In this document: in pieces, positions 36,773 to 46,178 of the stretch
Position numbering within the stretch: position 1 is the first letter of the stretch
How the letters are laid out: the number at the start of each line of letters is the position of its first letter
Source: Xanthomonas theicola
GTDB lineage: Bacteria > Pseudomonadota > Gammaproteobacteria > Xanthomonadales > Xanthomonadaceae
NCBI RefSeq assembly: GCF_014236795.1
Contig: NZ_CP049017.1
Location: 4,318,001 to 4,382,000, forward strand
Direction: 5' to 3'
DNA length: 64,000 bases
Program-made: the position numbers and the translations under genes
Notes under the pieces: model-generated
Database searches by the model: none
Told to the model about the DNA's origin: nothing
What the model saw: only the letters and a program-made list of their open reading frames with translations

Positions 36773-38683
36773 CTACTGGCGCGCCAGCACCGAGACGTTG
36801 CCATAGCCTCCGCTGCCGCCCACCAGCGCGATGTAGTAGGTGCCGGCTTTCGCCGCCGCCACGCGCAGCGTCTGCGCGCTGCCGACCCGCGCCGACACCA
36901 GGTCGTAGCGGCTGCTGCTGGGTTCGGCGCCGTACTTGACGTACATCGCCACATTGCCGCCGCCGCCGTAGCTGAGGATGTTCAGCGCGGTGCCGGCGGT
37001 GGCCGTGTAGGCGAACATGAGCGTACCGCCTTCGCCGGTGCTCTGTCCGCCGGCCGCGACCCGGTTCGTCAGCGTGGTGGTGACCGGGGTGCAGCTGCCG
37101 CTGTTGCAGTTGTCCTGCACGTACGCGACCGCCGCCTCGGCATCGACGATGCCGCTGCCGATCGGGGTGGAGGCCGGTGGCCTGACCGGGAAGGCACGTG
37201 CGGTCCGGCGCAGCATGTCCTCCATCTGCGCCGGCGTCAGCGGGCTCTTGCCGGCCGTGGCGAGCGCGCTCTGCACCAGCGCGGCGACCGCCGCCACGTG
37301 CGGCGTGGCCATCGAGGTGCCGCTCATGCCGACGTAGGCATAGTCGCCGGAACCAGGGGTGGTCTTGCCGGTATACCCGGTGGACAGCACGAAGCCGTCC
37401 CAGCCGCCGTTGCCGGTGTCGCTGCCGCCGCCGCCGCCGGGACCGGCCAGGTCCACGGTCGCGCCGAAGTTTGAGTAGGAGGCGATGCCGCCGGTGATGC
37501 GCGTGGCGCCGACGGTGATGACGTTCTTGCAGCTCGCCGGGCTGAACTGCGCCGCGTTGGTGGCATCGTTGCCTGCCGCGATCACCACGACGCTGCCGTT
37601 GCCCACCGCCTGATTGATCGCGCTCTGCATCTCGTCGTCGCAGGTGCCCGGAGCGCCCAGGCTCAGGCTGAGGACCTCGGCCGGGTTGGTGTTGTCCGGC
37701 ACGCCGTCGACGTGGCCGCCGGAGGCCCAGACGATCGCATCGGCGATGTCGGAACTGGACCCGCCGCACTGGCCGAGCACGCGCATCGGCAGGATCTGCG
37801 CGTCGTACGCCGCGCCGGCGCCGCCGATCGCGTTGTTGGTCAGCTCGCCGATGGTGCCGGCGGTGTGGGTGCCGTGCCAGGAGCTGTCCTCCGCCGGCAG
37901 GCCGCACGGGTTGTTGTCCTCGGTCCAGTCGCCGTAGTCCAGCGCGCCCGGCACGCGCGCGCCGCTGGCGCGGCGCGAGACCACCGGATTGCTGATGAAG
38001 TCGTAGCCCGGCAGCAGATGGTCGTTGTTCTTCAGGTCCGGATGGTCGGGCAGGATCCCGGTGTCGAGCACCGCGACCACCACGCCCTTGCCGGTGGACC
38101 TGGCCCAGGCCCCGGGCGCGCGGATGCCCCCGCTGCCGCCCTGCAGGTGCCACTGGCGCTGAGCATAGAACTTGTCGTTGGGGATCGCCGCAGCGCTGGC
38201 GGCCTGCCGCGTGTCGGCCGTGGCCGCGGCCACCTCGACCACGCCGCCGCGGAGGTCGTCGATCGGGCGCAGCATGCGCTCGAAGGCGGCGTACTGCACG
38301 TCCGGATCGGCGCGCAGTTCGGCCAGCAGCGTGGCCTGCTCGGCGCTGCTCAGGGTGCGCGCCACGTCCAGCAGGCTGGCGCCGGTCCCGGTGCGGCGCA
38401 GCACGCGTGCGCCGAGCGGGGCCGAGCGGCCGGCGCCGGCCGTGGTCCGCATCACGCCGGCGCGGCGCGCGGCCGAACGCAGGATCGCTACGCGGGTGCC
38501 GTCGGAAGGCACGCCGCGGTTGTATTTGACGACCAGACGGCTGGTGCCCGGGACGGTGGCGGTGCGGGCCGCCGGCGGTTTGCGCAGCATGGGATCCGCG
38601 TCCGCGGCATGGGCCTGGAAGGCGGCGGTGGCGAGGATGGCGCTCAACAGCAGGGTCCCGGTCGGCAGCGAAGCAGTGTTCAT
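36773..38683 (-). CDS. Secreted subtilisin-like S8 serine protease
   Basis: This 636-residue extracellular protease has a signal peptide (cleavage after QAHA), a propeptide of about 130 residues with [12 protein letters not shown], and a catalytic domain. The triad is D207 (VAVLDTGIL), H270 (WHGTHTAGT) and S457 ([13 protein letters not shown]), with the oxyanion Asn in [12 protein letters not shown]. The C-terminal 110 residues form a PPC-like domain ([21 protein letters not shown]...[13 protein letters not shown]), often removed after secretion. Xanthomonads carry several such proteases as type II secretion substrates. It lies 61 bp downstream of the adhesin gene on the same strand. Confidence 0.94.
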   Translation of the reverse strand: MNTASLPTGTLLLSAILATAAFQAHAADADPMLRKPPAARTATVPGTSRLVVKYNRGVPSDGTRVAILRSAARRAGVMRTTAGAGRSAPLGARVLRRTGTGASLLDVARTLSSAEQATLLAELRADPDVQYAAFERMLRPIDDLRGGVVEVAAATADTRQAASAAAIPNDKFYAQRQWHLQGGSGGIRAPGAWARSTGKGVVVAVLDTGILPDHPDLKNNDHLLPGYDFISNPVVSRRASGARVPGALDYGDWTEDNNPCGLPAEDSSWHGTHTAGTIGELTNNAIGGAGAAYDAQILPMRVLGQCGGSSSDIADAIVWASGGHVDGVPDNTNPAEVLSLSLGAPGTCDDEMQSAINQAVGNGSVVVIAAGNDATNAAQFSPASCKNVITVGATRITGGIASYSNFGATVDLAGPGGGGGSDTGNGGWDGFVLSTGYTGKTTPGSGDYAYVGMSGTSMATPHVAAVAALVQSALATAGKSPLTPAQMEDMLRRTARAFPVRPPASTPIGSGIVDAEAAVAYVQDNCNSGSCTPVTTTLTNRVAAGGQSTGEGGTLMFAYTATAGTALNILSYGGGGNVAMYVKYGAEPSSSRYDLVSARVGSAQTLRVAAAKAGTYYIALVGGSGGYGNVSVLARQ

Positions 38684-38744
38684 GGCAAAGGTCTCGCGAG
38701 GGATCGAACAGAGGGAAGGGACGGCGCCGCGCGCCGGGCAAGGC

Positions 38745-41126
38745 CTACAGGTCCACGCCGAAACCGACGCCGGCGGAGCGCTCGCTGCCGCTGAAGGCGC
38801 CGCCCAGGCTGAACGAGCCGCGCTCGCCGATCTTTCTGGCGTAGCCGACCGACAGCGCCTTCTCGCCGCCCTGGAAGCCGCTGCCGACCGCGATGCGGCC
38901 GCGCGGACTCTGGCTGCCGGCGGCGTTGACCGCCATGTTGAGCATGGCCGAACTCATCGCGCCCATGCGCTCGAGGCGGCGGTCCATGCCCTGCAAGCGG
39001 CGCGCGGTGTCGTCGCGCAATTGGGTGAAGCTGTCGTCGAACGCGGAGATCTTGCTGTCGGTGTAGCGGTTGGCCGCGCTCAGGGTGCGGCTGTCGCCGG
39101 CATTGACCTGGGCGAGGTTGGCGGCGTCGGTGTCGGCGCTGGCGGCGGCGACGTGGGTGATCTGGCGCTCGCTGCCGGCGCTGCCGACGGAGACGCTGCC
39201 GGCGCGGTCGGCGACCGCGCCGCGCCCGAGCGCCACGGCGTCGTCGGCGGTGACGCTGGCGCCCTGGCCGAGGGCGGTGCCGGAGGCGGCCGAGACGCTG
39301 GCGCTCTCGCCGAGCGCGACGGCGTTGGTGGCCGCGGCGGCGATGCGGGCGTTGGCGCCGACCGCGGTACTGCCGTCGGCGGCGACCCGGGCGTTGGCGC
39401 CCAGCGCGGTGTCCTGCGGGCCGTAGGCCAGCGCGTTGGCGCCGACGGCCAACCCGTTCTCGCCGTTGGCGGTGGCGGCCGAACCGATCGCCACGGCGTT
39501 GCTGCCCGCGCCGACGACGGGTGCCTGGCCGCCGCCGACCGCCACGCCGTTGCCGGCGAAGCCGGTCTGCAGGCGGCCGATGCGGCTGTCGAACACGTTC
39601 AGCGCCGCGTCGATGGCGCTCATGCCCAGGCCGATGTCGGTGTAGGCCTTGCCCTGGATCAGGTAGCTGCCGGCGCCGAGGGCGCTGGCGACGCCGCGCA
39701 GCTGCGCCAGATTGACCGCGTCGGTGGCCTCGGTCCCGGCGGCGACGCTGGTGATCTGCCGGGTCAGCCCGGCGTCCACGTCGCCGACCGCGACCGTGTT
39801 GCTGCGCTTGGCGTAGGAATGCGCGCCCAGCGCCACCGCGTTGGCGGCGGAGCGGTTCCAGGCATCGTCGACCCAGGTGCCGACCCGCGCGCCGTAGCCG
39901 ATCGCGGTCGCATCGGCGCCGTTGGTCTGGGTGTCGGCGCCGAGCGCGGTGTTGTTGCCCTGGTACGTCGAGGTGGACGCGTTGCTGCCGAGCGCCGTGC
40001 TGTTGACGTTACGGGTCTTGGCGCCGTGGCCGATCGCCACCGAGTCGGCGTCCAGAGTTCCCGCATAGCCGCCGATCGCGACCGTGTTGGCCCCGAACGA
40101 GGCGGCACTGTGGCCGATCGCCACCGCGTCGGTGTTGCCCGGCGCGTTCGGGAACACGTTGGCGTTGTAGCCCAGCGCGATCGCGTAGTCGGACTGGCTT
40201 TGCGCGCCGGCGCCGAGCGCGATGCCGCCGACGCCGGTGGCGGCGGCGATGCTGACGCTGTTGCCGGCGCTTGCGGCCGCGGTGCTGACTCCACCGATCG
40301 CCACGCTGTCGACGCCGCCGGCCAGTGCGTTGTAGCCCATCGCCACCGTGCTGGCCGCGGTGCCGCGCGCGCCGAAGCCCGCCGCCGTGGCGAAGTCGGC
40401 GCTGGCCCGCGCGGTGTAGCCCAGCGCCGTCGACACGTAGCCGGTCGCCTGCGCCAGGCCGCCCGCCGCGGTGGTCCCGTCCTGGGTGGCCTGCGCGCGG
40501 TAACCGAGCGCGGTGCCCTGCACGCCGCTGGCCACGGAGCCGGTGCCGACCGCGGTGGTCAGCGCTTGCGTCGCCTTGGCGCCGCCGCCGAGCGCGGTGG
40601 CGGCCACGCCGGTGGCCTCGGTGGATTCCTGGTGGCTGCCGACGATGTTGCCGGCCTCGTCGTAGTCGAACACGGTGGCGATGCCGCCCACCGCCATGGC
40701 GGACTTGGCGGTGGCGTTGGCCGCATAGCCTGCCGCCAGCGCGAACGTGTCGGTCACCGTGGCCCCGGCGCCGAGCGCGATCCCGCCTTCGCCGAGCGCA
40801 TTGCTGGCCTCGCCGATCGCGATCGCGTAGGGCTGGCCCGCGAAGGCGCCGACATCACCGGTCGCGTCGGTCCCGCCGACGATCTGGAAATGCTTGCCGG
40901 TATCGGCCGCATCCTCTGCCTGGCCGCTGTCGGCCGCGGTGGCGCCGGCCGCGTCGGCGTCGGCGTCGGCCGCCTGCGCGAACGCGGCACCGCTCGCCAG
41001 CGTCAGCGCCGCCAGCACCGCGCAATGCAGCAGGCGCCGGTTTGCGGCCCGGCGGTGGAGCGGAGCGGACATGGCGGCGTACTGGCGCTGCAGCCGCTCG
41101 AGAATGCCGTGAAGCGTCTCGTTCAT
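38745..41126 (-). CDS. YadA-type trimeric autotransporter adhesin
   Basis: This 793-residue type Vc adhesin has an extended N-terminal signal region, with the hydrophobic core LLHCAVLAALTLASGAAFA around residues 31-50. The passenger is a long head of left-handed repeats of the form AxAxGxxAxAxGxxSxALG (Hep/Hag motifs) from about residue 85 to 640. YadA neck motifs follow (ITHVAAASADTDAANLAQV, ITSVAAGTEATDAVNLAQL). A coiled coil (YTDSKISAFDDSFTQLRDDTARRLQGMDRRLERM) leads to a four-strand outer-membrane anchor ending SAGVGFGVDL. It mediates adhesion or aggregation at the cell surface. Confidence 0.95.
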   Translation of the reverse strand: MNETLHGILERLQRQYAAMSAPLHRRAANRRLLHCAVLAALTLASGAAFAQAADADADAAGATAADSGQAEDAADTGKHFQIVGGTDATGDVGAFAGQPYAIAIGEASNALGEGGIALGAGATVTDTFALAAGYAANATAKSAMAVGGIATVFDYDEAGNIVGSHQESTEATGVAATALGGGAKATQALTTAVGTGSVASGVQGTALGYRAQATQDGTTAAGGLAQATGYVSTALGYTARASADFATAAGFGARGTAASTVAMGYNALAGGVDSVAIGGVSTAAASAGNSVSIAAATGVGGIALGAGAQSQSDYAIALGYNANVFPNAPGNTDAVAIGHSAASFGANTVAIGGYAGTLDADSVAIGHGAKTRNVNSTALGSNASTSTYQGNNTALGADTQTNGADATAIGYGARVGTWVDDAWNRSAANAVALGAHSYAKRSNTVAVGDVDAGLTRQITSVAAGTEATDAVNLAQLRGVASALGAGSYLIQGKAYTDIGLGMSAIDAALNVFDSRIGRLQTGFAGNGVAVGGGQAPVVGAGSNAVAIGSAATANGENGLAVGANALAYGPQDTALGANARVAADGSTAVGANARIAAAATNAVALGESASVSAASGTALGQGASVTADDAVALGRGAVADRAGSVSVGSAGSERQITHVAAASADTDAANLAQVNAGDSRTLSAANRYTDSKISAFDDSFTQLRDDTARRLQGMDRRLERMGAMSSAMLNMAVNAAGSQSPRGRIAVGSGFQGGEKALSVGYARKIGERGSFSLGGAFSGSERSAGVGFGVDL

Positions 41127-41338
41127 TGGGAAGTCCCTGGCGTAGGAATGAGGGCGGCCGCCACACGCCGGGCGCGACGAATCCGGGGCGTCCGGGAGTT
41201 TCGTCGACCGTGTGCAGGGGCGTGTGGCACGTTAGTCGCCAGCGCTGCCGCGTGTCACCAAACAACGATTGCATCCGCTCACGCCGGATGTGAGGATGCG
41301 GATATTTCCCATGATCCCGGCCCGCGACCGCGTCCGTC

Positions 41339-42715
41339 ATGAAATCCGTGTCCGCGTTTCGTTGGCTGGCGACGAGCAGGAACGACGATCCGATCCATCG
41401 CCGGCACGCCTCCTTCCTGCAGGCGTTGCTGATCGCGATCGCGCTGTACGTGCTGGGCGACATTGCGTTTTTCCTGTACGTGGCGCGGCCGAACGAATTG
41501 CTAGCCAGGCCTGAACTGGCCTTCGCCCTGGGCGGCAACGCGCTCGCTGCGCTGGGCGCGCTGGCCGGCGTGCTGCTGATTCGGTGCGGCCGCAGTCCGG
41601 CCGCAACCAGGGCGTTCATCGCCGCGATCCTGGCCGGGACGCTGCTGACCTACGCCAGAGTGGACATCTACGGCCTGATGACCGATCCGATGCCGGCGAT
41701 CGCCCTGGCCCTGGCCGGCATGGTGCTGGGACGGCGTCGCCTGTGGCAGGTGTTCCTGGCGCTTGCGGCGACCTGCGTCCTGGCCTCGATCGTCCAGGCG
41801 CTCTGGAACGTCGCGACCCGCCCGGGCTGGGGCAACGCCGGCCTGACCCTGGGCGCGGTCGGCGCCTATCTGCTGCTCACCCTGGTTCTGGATCGCACCA
41901 TCGCCGCGCTGCGCGACAGCCTGGTGGAATCGGAGGCGCGCAGGCGCGAACTGGAGCAGGTGAACCTTCGCCTGGTGCGCGAGATGGCCGAGCGCGAGCG
42001 CGTCCAGGCGCAATTGCTGCACGCGCAGAGGATGGAGGCGCTGGGGCGGCTGGCCTCCGGCGTGGTGCACGATTTCGACAACATCATCAACGTCATCATC
42101 GGCTACGCCCAGCGCCGCGACTCGCTGAAGGACTACGGTGTGGCGCCACTGGTCAAGACGCTGGAAAACATCGAGACGGCTTCGCGCCGCGCGCTGGCGG
42201 TCAGCCGCAAGATCCTCAACTTCGGCCGCGCCGAGCCTGGTATTTCCAGCGTGTTCGACGCGCGCAAGGCGCTCGTCGAGGCCGAGCCGATGCTCGGGCA
42301 GCTGTTCGGGCACGAGATCAGGCTGGAAGGCATCGCGCCAGGCGTTCCGCTATGGGTGGAGATGGATCTCGACGACCTGGAGCTGGCGGTGCTCAACATC
42401 GCCGCCAACGCGCGCGATGCGATGGACGGCCGCGGCGTGTTCCGCATCCGCGGCGAATCGCGGGACGGCCACGTGGTGCTGGCGCTGTCCGATACCGGTC
42501 CGGGGATCCCCGGGCCGTTGCTGGCCCGCATCCTGGAGCCGTTCTACACGACCAAGCCGGTTGGCAAGGGCACCGGCCTGGGCCTGTCGGTGGTCAACGA
42601 CATCGTCGCGGCGGCGGGCGGGCGCGTGGAGGCCGGCAACGGTGCAGACGGCGGCGCCGTCATCCGCCTGCACCTGCCCGCCGCCGCGACGTCGGATCAT
42701 CCGGCAAACAGGTAG
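41339..42715 (+). CDS. Membrane sensor histidine kinase
   Basis: This 458-residue protein has about six transmembrane helices in the N-terminal 190 residues and no obvious sensory loop. A coiled-coil linker (LVESEARRRELEQVNLRLVREMAERERVQAQ) leads to the HisKA region. The phosphoacceptor is H244 in RLASGVVHDFDNIINVIIGYA, where HDFNN is the common form; here the first Asn is Asp. The ATPase domain has N-box NIAANARDAMDG, G1 LSDTGPGI, F-box EPFYTTK and G2 KGTGLGLSVV. The 3' end overlaps the convergent response regulator gene by 19 bp, and the two are the probable pair. Confidence 0.93.
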   Translation: MKSVSAFRWLATSRNDDPIHRRHASFLQALLIAIALYVLGDIAFFLYVARPNELLARPELAFALGGNALAALGALAGVLLIRCGRSPAATRAFIAAILAGTLLTYARVDIYGLMTDPMPAIALALAGMVLGRRRLWQVFLALAATCVLASIVQALWNVATRPGWGNAGLTLGAVGAYLLLTLVLDRTIAALRDSLVESEARRRELEQVNLRLVREMAERERVQAQLLHAQRMEALGRLASGVVHDFDNIINVIIGYAQRRDSLKDYGVAPLVKTLENIETASRRALAVSRKILNFGRAEPGISSVFDARKALVEAEPMLGQLFGHEIRLEGIAPGVPLWVEMDLDDLELAVLNIAANARDAMDGRGVFRIRGESRDGHVVLALSDTGPGIPGPLLARILEPFYTTKPVGKGTGLGLSVVNDIVAAAGGRVEAGNGADGGAVIRLHLPAAATSDHPANR

Positions 42716-43431
42716 CCCATTCCGCGCGAGGACAGCAGCGGGAACGGTGCCTCCTCCGGCGCGCTGAGCCTGGCCGCCTTGCGCCGCAGCCGGTGGACCA
42801 GCATCTCCAGCCGGTGCAGGTCGAAATCGCAGGCGTCCGCGTCCAGCGCCGAGATCAGCGCCTCACGCCCGACCGCCTGGCCGCGGCGCGCGTCCAGGCA
42901 GCGCATCAGGCTGCGTTCGAGCGTGGTCAGCACGACGATGCGGCTGTCCGGCGCGACCAGGCACCAGCCGTCGGACTCCAGCCGCCAGCCCGGCTTGGCC
43001 GCCGTCGCGTCGGGAGCGTCGGGAGCGTCGGGGCGCAGCCGCCGCGCCAGGTTGCGCAGCGTCAGCGCCAGGATTTCCGCGTCGGCCGGCTTGCGCAGGA
43101 AAGCGTCGGCGCCACCGCTCAGCGCGCGAACGTGGTCGGACCGGCGCAGGTTGCCGGTGAGCACGACGATGCCCAGGCCGTTGAACAGCGTGCGCAGATG
43201 CGCGACCACGCTCAGGCCGCTCTCGTCGGGAAGGCCGAGGTCGAGCACGATCATGTCGAAGCGGCATTCCAGCATGAGTCGGTACAGCGCGCCCGCGCTG
43301 CCGGCGCCGCGCGCCTCGAATCCGAACTCGCGCAGCCCCGGAATCAGGATGTCTTCGCGCAGGGCGCTGTCGTCCTCCAGGACCGCGACGTGCAAGGGCA
43401 CATTGTCGGAAGGCGATGCGACGACTGACAC
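42697..43431 (-). CDS. OmpR/PhoB-family response regulator
   Basis: This 244-residue DNA-binding regulator has a receiver domain with the acidic pair in VAVLEDDSAL, phosphoacceptor D64 in MIVLDLGLPDESGL, and K in FLRKPAD. A winged-helix domain follows (RIVVLTTLERSLMRCLDARRGQAV...FDLHRLEMLVHRLRRKA...SSRGMGYLFAG). The frame begins at ATG 43431. It converges on, and overlaps, the kinase gene 41339-42715, an unusual arrangement that would make antisense transcripts where the two meet. The targets are unknown; the neighbouring adhesin and protease are candidates. Confidence 0.92.
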   Translation of the reverse strand: MSVVASPSDNVPLHVAVLEDDSALREDILIPGLREFGFEARGAGSAGALYRLMLECRFDMIVLDLGLPDESGLSVVAHLRTLFNGLGIVVLTGNLRRSDHVRALSGGADAFLRKPADAEILALTLRNLARRLRPDAPDAPDATAAKPGWRLESDGWCLVAPDSRIVVLTTLERSLMRCLDARRGQAVGREALISALDADACDFDLHRLEMLVHRLRRKAARLSAPEEAPFPLLSSRGMGYLFAG

Positions 43432-43560
43432 GGTGCGGGCTCCCAGGTCGATCCGATCGCTCGCCAGACCTGCGGCCGGGCGAGGAGACGCCGTTCTGTC
43501 GGTCCGGCACGCCCTCGGGCGCTCGTGCGCCCCCTGCGCCCCGGCCCCACCCGTTCCCGC

Positions 43561-43845
43561 TCAGCCGGGCGTGCCGCGCGCCTGCGCGCGTGCCTGGCGG
43601 ATCAGCGCCTTGATCAGGTCGCGATCAGTATGCCTGGAAACCGGGACCGCGCCCAGCCGGATCGCTTCGTCGCGCAAGGCGGCGGGCACGTCGTAGTGCA
43701 CGCCGCTGGGCTTGTTCTGGAAGGCGCGGCGGGGGATGCCCAGCCGCGCCGCCATCGCATGCAGTTCGTCGAGCGTATCGGCGAGCAAGTGGCCCCAGCG
43801 CTCACCGCGCCAGGGATGCACTGCATCGTCGATGTACACCGCCAT
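43561..43845 (-). CDS. DUF4031 domain-containing protein
   Basis: This 94-residue cytoplasmic protein begins MAVYIDDAVHPWRGERWGHLLADT, the family signature, and has GIPRRAFQNKPSGVHYDVP and HTDRDLIKALIRQARAQ. The DUF4031 function is not known. The gene has a similarly oriented hypothetical immediately upstream (8 bp), so they are likely cotranscribed. Confidence 0.9.
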   Translation of the reverse strand: MAVYIDDAVHPWRGERWGHLLADTLDELHAMAARLGIPRRAFQNKPSGVHYDVPAALRDEAIRLGAVPVSRHTDRDLIKALIRQARAQARGTPG

Positions 43846-43853
43846 CGCGCCGA

Positions 43854-44327
43854 TCAGGCCTGCGCGGGCTTGTCGCTGGCGTCCGCGTCGGCCTTGCGCG
43901 TATCGCCGGCATTGTCGTCGTCGCTGGCAGCGGCGCCGGTGTCATCGTCCGTGGCGAATTGGGCGACCAGCGCGTCCAGGTACTCGCCCGCGGTCTTGCC
44001 TTCGTCGGCGGCCAGGTCGTCGATCATCTGCTGCAGCTGCGGCGAGTAGTCCAGGGTGATGGTGTTGCCTTCCTGCTCCTGTGTGTTGGCCAGGTGCTTG
44101 AGCATCGCCAGCAGCGGCACCGGGTCGTCGGCGTTGCCCATGGTCTGGCCGCCGACCGCCAGCAGCCATCCGTTGCCCTGCAGGCCGATCGCGGCCAGCA
44201 CCCGGCCGCTCTCGTCCTGCAGCACGGCGTGGTTGGCGATGGGCTGCTCGCGGCCCAACCGGACGAAACCGCGCTTGGGTTGCTGCTTCTTGCGCTTGTC
44301 GCGCTTGGCTTTGGATTGCTTGGACAC
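43854..44327 (-). CDS. Conserved hypothetical protein with basic N-terminus
   Basis: This 157-residue protein starts at GTG 44327 (SKQSKAKRDKRKKQQPKRG), a strongly basic tail. A conserved region follows (FVRLGREQPIANHAVLQDESGRVLAAIGLQGNGWLLAVGGQ) and then a helical segment YSPQLQQMIDDLAADEGKTAGEYLDAL. The C-terminal end is acidic and low in complexity (DDDTGAAASDDD). It is eight bases before the DUF4031 gene. I recognise it as a xanthomonad hypothetical but not its function. Confidence 0.75.
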   Translation of the reverse strand: MSKQSKAKRDKRKKQQPKRGFVRLGREQPIANHAVLQDESGRVLAAIGLQGNGWLLAVGGQTMGNADDPVPLLAMLKHLANTQEQEGNTITLDYSPQLQQMIDDLAADEGKTAGEYLDALVAQFATDDDTGAAASDDDNAGDTRKADADASDKPAQA

Positions 44328-44504
44328 GTTCGTCTCGCTCGCGGAGTGGCCGCCATTGTAAGCGGGGCCGAGCGGGCATGGCCTTCGGCAGGCTTGCCTA
44401 CATGTTGCAGGCAAAGCTCACCTGACGACAGGTGTAGTCATTGCGTCCGGCGCGGCGCGTGCGCCGAACCGTCGCCTGCCGCGCCGGGTGTCGCTGCACC
44501 GCCT

Positions 44505-44862
44505 ATTCGCCATATCCACCAGGAGATCCTGCAGTCGCTCATCGCTTCCCGGCGCTGCGGTGCACATTGCTGTCGCTGGCCGTCGCCGTCGCCGCATTCG
44601 ATGCCCGACCACGTCCATATGCTTCTGGAGATTCCGCCGAAGTACGCAGTGTCGCAGGTAGTGGGTTACATCAAGGGGCAAGAGCGCGATCCATTTTGCC
44701 CGGGTATACGGGGAGCGGAAGCAAAGCTTCGTGGGGCAGAATTTCTGTGCCGGAGGGTACTTCGTTTCGACGGTAGGCCGGGACGAAGCGGTGATCAGGG
44801 CGTACATCCGGAACCAAGAGGCAGAAGATCGTCGACTGGATCGGTTGCAGCTATTGAGGTAA
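44505..44862 (+). pseudogene. IS200/IS605-type TnpA remnant
   Basis: The HUH motif occurs in MPDHVHMLLEIPPKYAVSQVVGYIKG (ATG 44601). The matching C-terminal half SAIHFARVYGERKQSFVGQNFCAGGYFVSTVGRDEAVIRAYIRNQEAEDRRLDRL is in another frame; the shift lies at 44676-44679, where one extra G turns AAGGGC into AAGGGGC. The catalytic Tyr is still visible in AYIRNQ. The N-terminal 60 residues are degenerate. A small hairpin, CCGCTTTGAGCGG, follows at about 44918-44930, as at IS200 ends. The element is dead. Confidence 0.75.
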
Positions 44863-44944
44863 CCGGCGCCGCCTTCAGGCGGCCCTTCCAGGGGAGGCGC
44901 ACAGCGCCCCCGCCAGCCGCTTTGAGCGGCTCACACATCTAACG

Positions 44945-44963
44945 CCCCCGGCTTTGCCGGGGG
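44945..44963. terminator. CCCCCGGC-TTT-GCCGGGGG hairpin beside poly-G tract
   Basis: An 8-bp stem with a three-base loop lies 18 bases after the motB stop on the minus strand. No T-run follows. The G strand continues as a run of eight G (44959-44966), one C, then twelve G (44968-44979). Confidence 0.45.
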
Positions 44964-44980
44964 GGGCGGGGGGGGGGGGC

Positions 44981-46171
44981 TTAGCGTTGCGCCGGACCCG
45001 TGGCCACCGCCGCCGATGACGTGGGCGCCGGCGCAGCCGCGCGCGGCTTGCCGGCGCCGGCGCCGTTGGCCGCCCGGATCGCTTCGCGTGCCGCGTCGGC
45101 GGCGGCCTCCGGGGCGGTGGTGCGCGGCGCCACGATCGGCACGGCCGCCGGCGTGGCCGCGTTCGCCGCCGGGGCTGCGGCCTTGGCCACCGGGATGGCG
45201 GCCGGCGCCGGCGCCGGCGTGGCCGCCGCCGCCACGCCCAGGTACGGCACCTTGGTGTCGGCGTCGGCCTGCGGCGCGCCCAGCGCCACGGCATGGCCGC
45301 TGCTGGTCAGCGCTGCGTCCTCGGCGTCCTTGGTCATCACCACGATGCTGATGCGGCGGTTGATCGGGTTGTCCGGGTTCTGCTTGTCGAACAGTACCGA
45401 GGAGGACAGGCCGACCACGCGCGAGACCTTCTCCTCGCCCATGCCGCCGACCACCAGCTCGCGCCGCGCCGCGTTGGCGCGGTCCGCGCTCAGCTCCCAG
45501 TTGCTGTAGCCGTTCTTGCTGCCGTAGGGCGTGAGATCGGTGTGGCCGGTGATGCTGATGTGGTTGGGCGCTTCGTTGATGAAGCCGGACAGCTCGTGCA
45601 GGATGTTGCGGGTGTAGGGCTTGAGCACCGCGCTGCCGATGTCGAACATCGGCCGGTTCTCCTTGTCCACGATCTGGATGCGCAGGCCGTCCGGAGTCAG
45701 GTCCAGCAGCAACTGGTCCTTGAACGGTTCCAGCGCCTGGCTCTTGTCGATCGCTTGCTTCAGCTCCTGCATCAGCGTCTCCAGGCGCTGCTTCTCCTTT
45801 TCGCGCTCGGCCGTCTTGCTCTGCACGTCGCCCTTCATGCTCCTGCTGCCGAACGGATCCTTGTTGTCGCCGCGCTGCGGGTCCGCCGCGCCGCCGAGCT
45901 TGATCATCGAGGTGCTGGCGCCGCCGGGGCCGGCCATGCCGGGACTCGGCGCCGGGCTCTTGCCTTGCAGCGGGCTGGGATTGCGGAAGTATTCGGAGAT
46001 CGCCGCGCGCTGTTCCTTGGTGGTCGCCGCGACCAGCCACAGCACCAGAAAGAACGCCATCATCGCGGTCACGAAGTCGGCATAGGCCACCTTCCAGGCG
46101 CCGCCATGGTGGCCGCCGCCCTGGACCTTCTTGACCCGGCGGATGACGACGGTGGCTTTGGCTTCGGGCAT
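44981..46171 (-). CDS. motB: Flagellar stator protein MotB
   Basis: This 396-residue protein is the stator subunit anchored to peptidoglycan. The N-terminal cytoplasmic tail is followed by AWKVAYADFVTAMMAFFLVLWLV, with the proton-binding Asp expected at D32, one transmembrane helix and a plug region. The OmpA-like peptidoglycan-binding domain lies at about residues 140-285 (HISITGHTDLTPYG..., LSADRANAARRELV, NRRISIVV). The last 110 residues are an Ala/Pro-rich extension with no domain, long for the family. It is eight bases downstream of motA. Confidence 0.95.
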   Translation of the reverse strand: MPEAKATVVIRRVKKVQGGGHHGGAWKVAYADFVTAMMAFFLVLWLVAATTKEQRAAISEYFRNPSPLQGKSPAPSPGMAGPGGASTSMIKLGGAADPQRGDNKDPFGSRSMKGDVQSKTAEREKEKQRLETLMQELKQAIDKSQALEPFKDQLLLDLTPDGLRIQIVDKENRPMFDIGSAVLKPYTRNILHELSGFINEAPNHISITGHTDLTPYGSKNGYSNWELSADRANAARRELVVGGMGEEKVSRVVGLSSSVLFDKQNPDNPINRRISIVVMTKDAEDAALTSSGHAVALGAPQADADTKVPYLGVAAAATPAPAPAAIPVAKAAAPAANAATPAAVPIVAPRTTAPEAAADAAREAIRAANGAGAGKPRAAAPAPTSSAAVATGPAQR

Positions 46172-46178
46172 GACGGCG

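Noticed and set aside
38172..41342. Plus-strand open frame of 1056 codons opposite the protease and the trimeric adhesin
   Set aside because: It arises from the antisense of a repetitive, GC-rich gene. The minus strand holds the clear YadA-type motifs.
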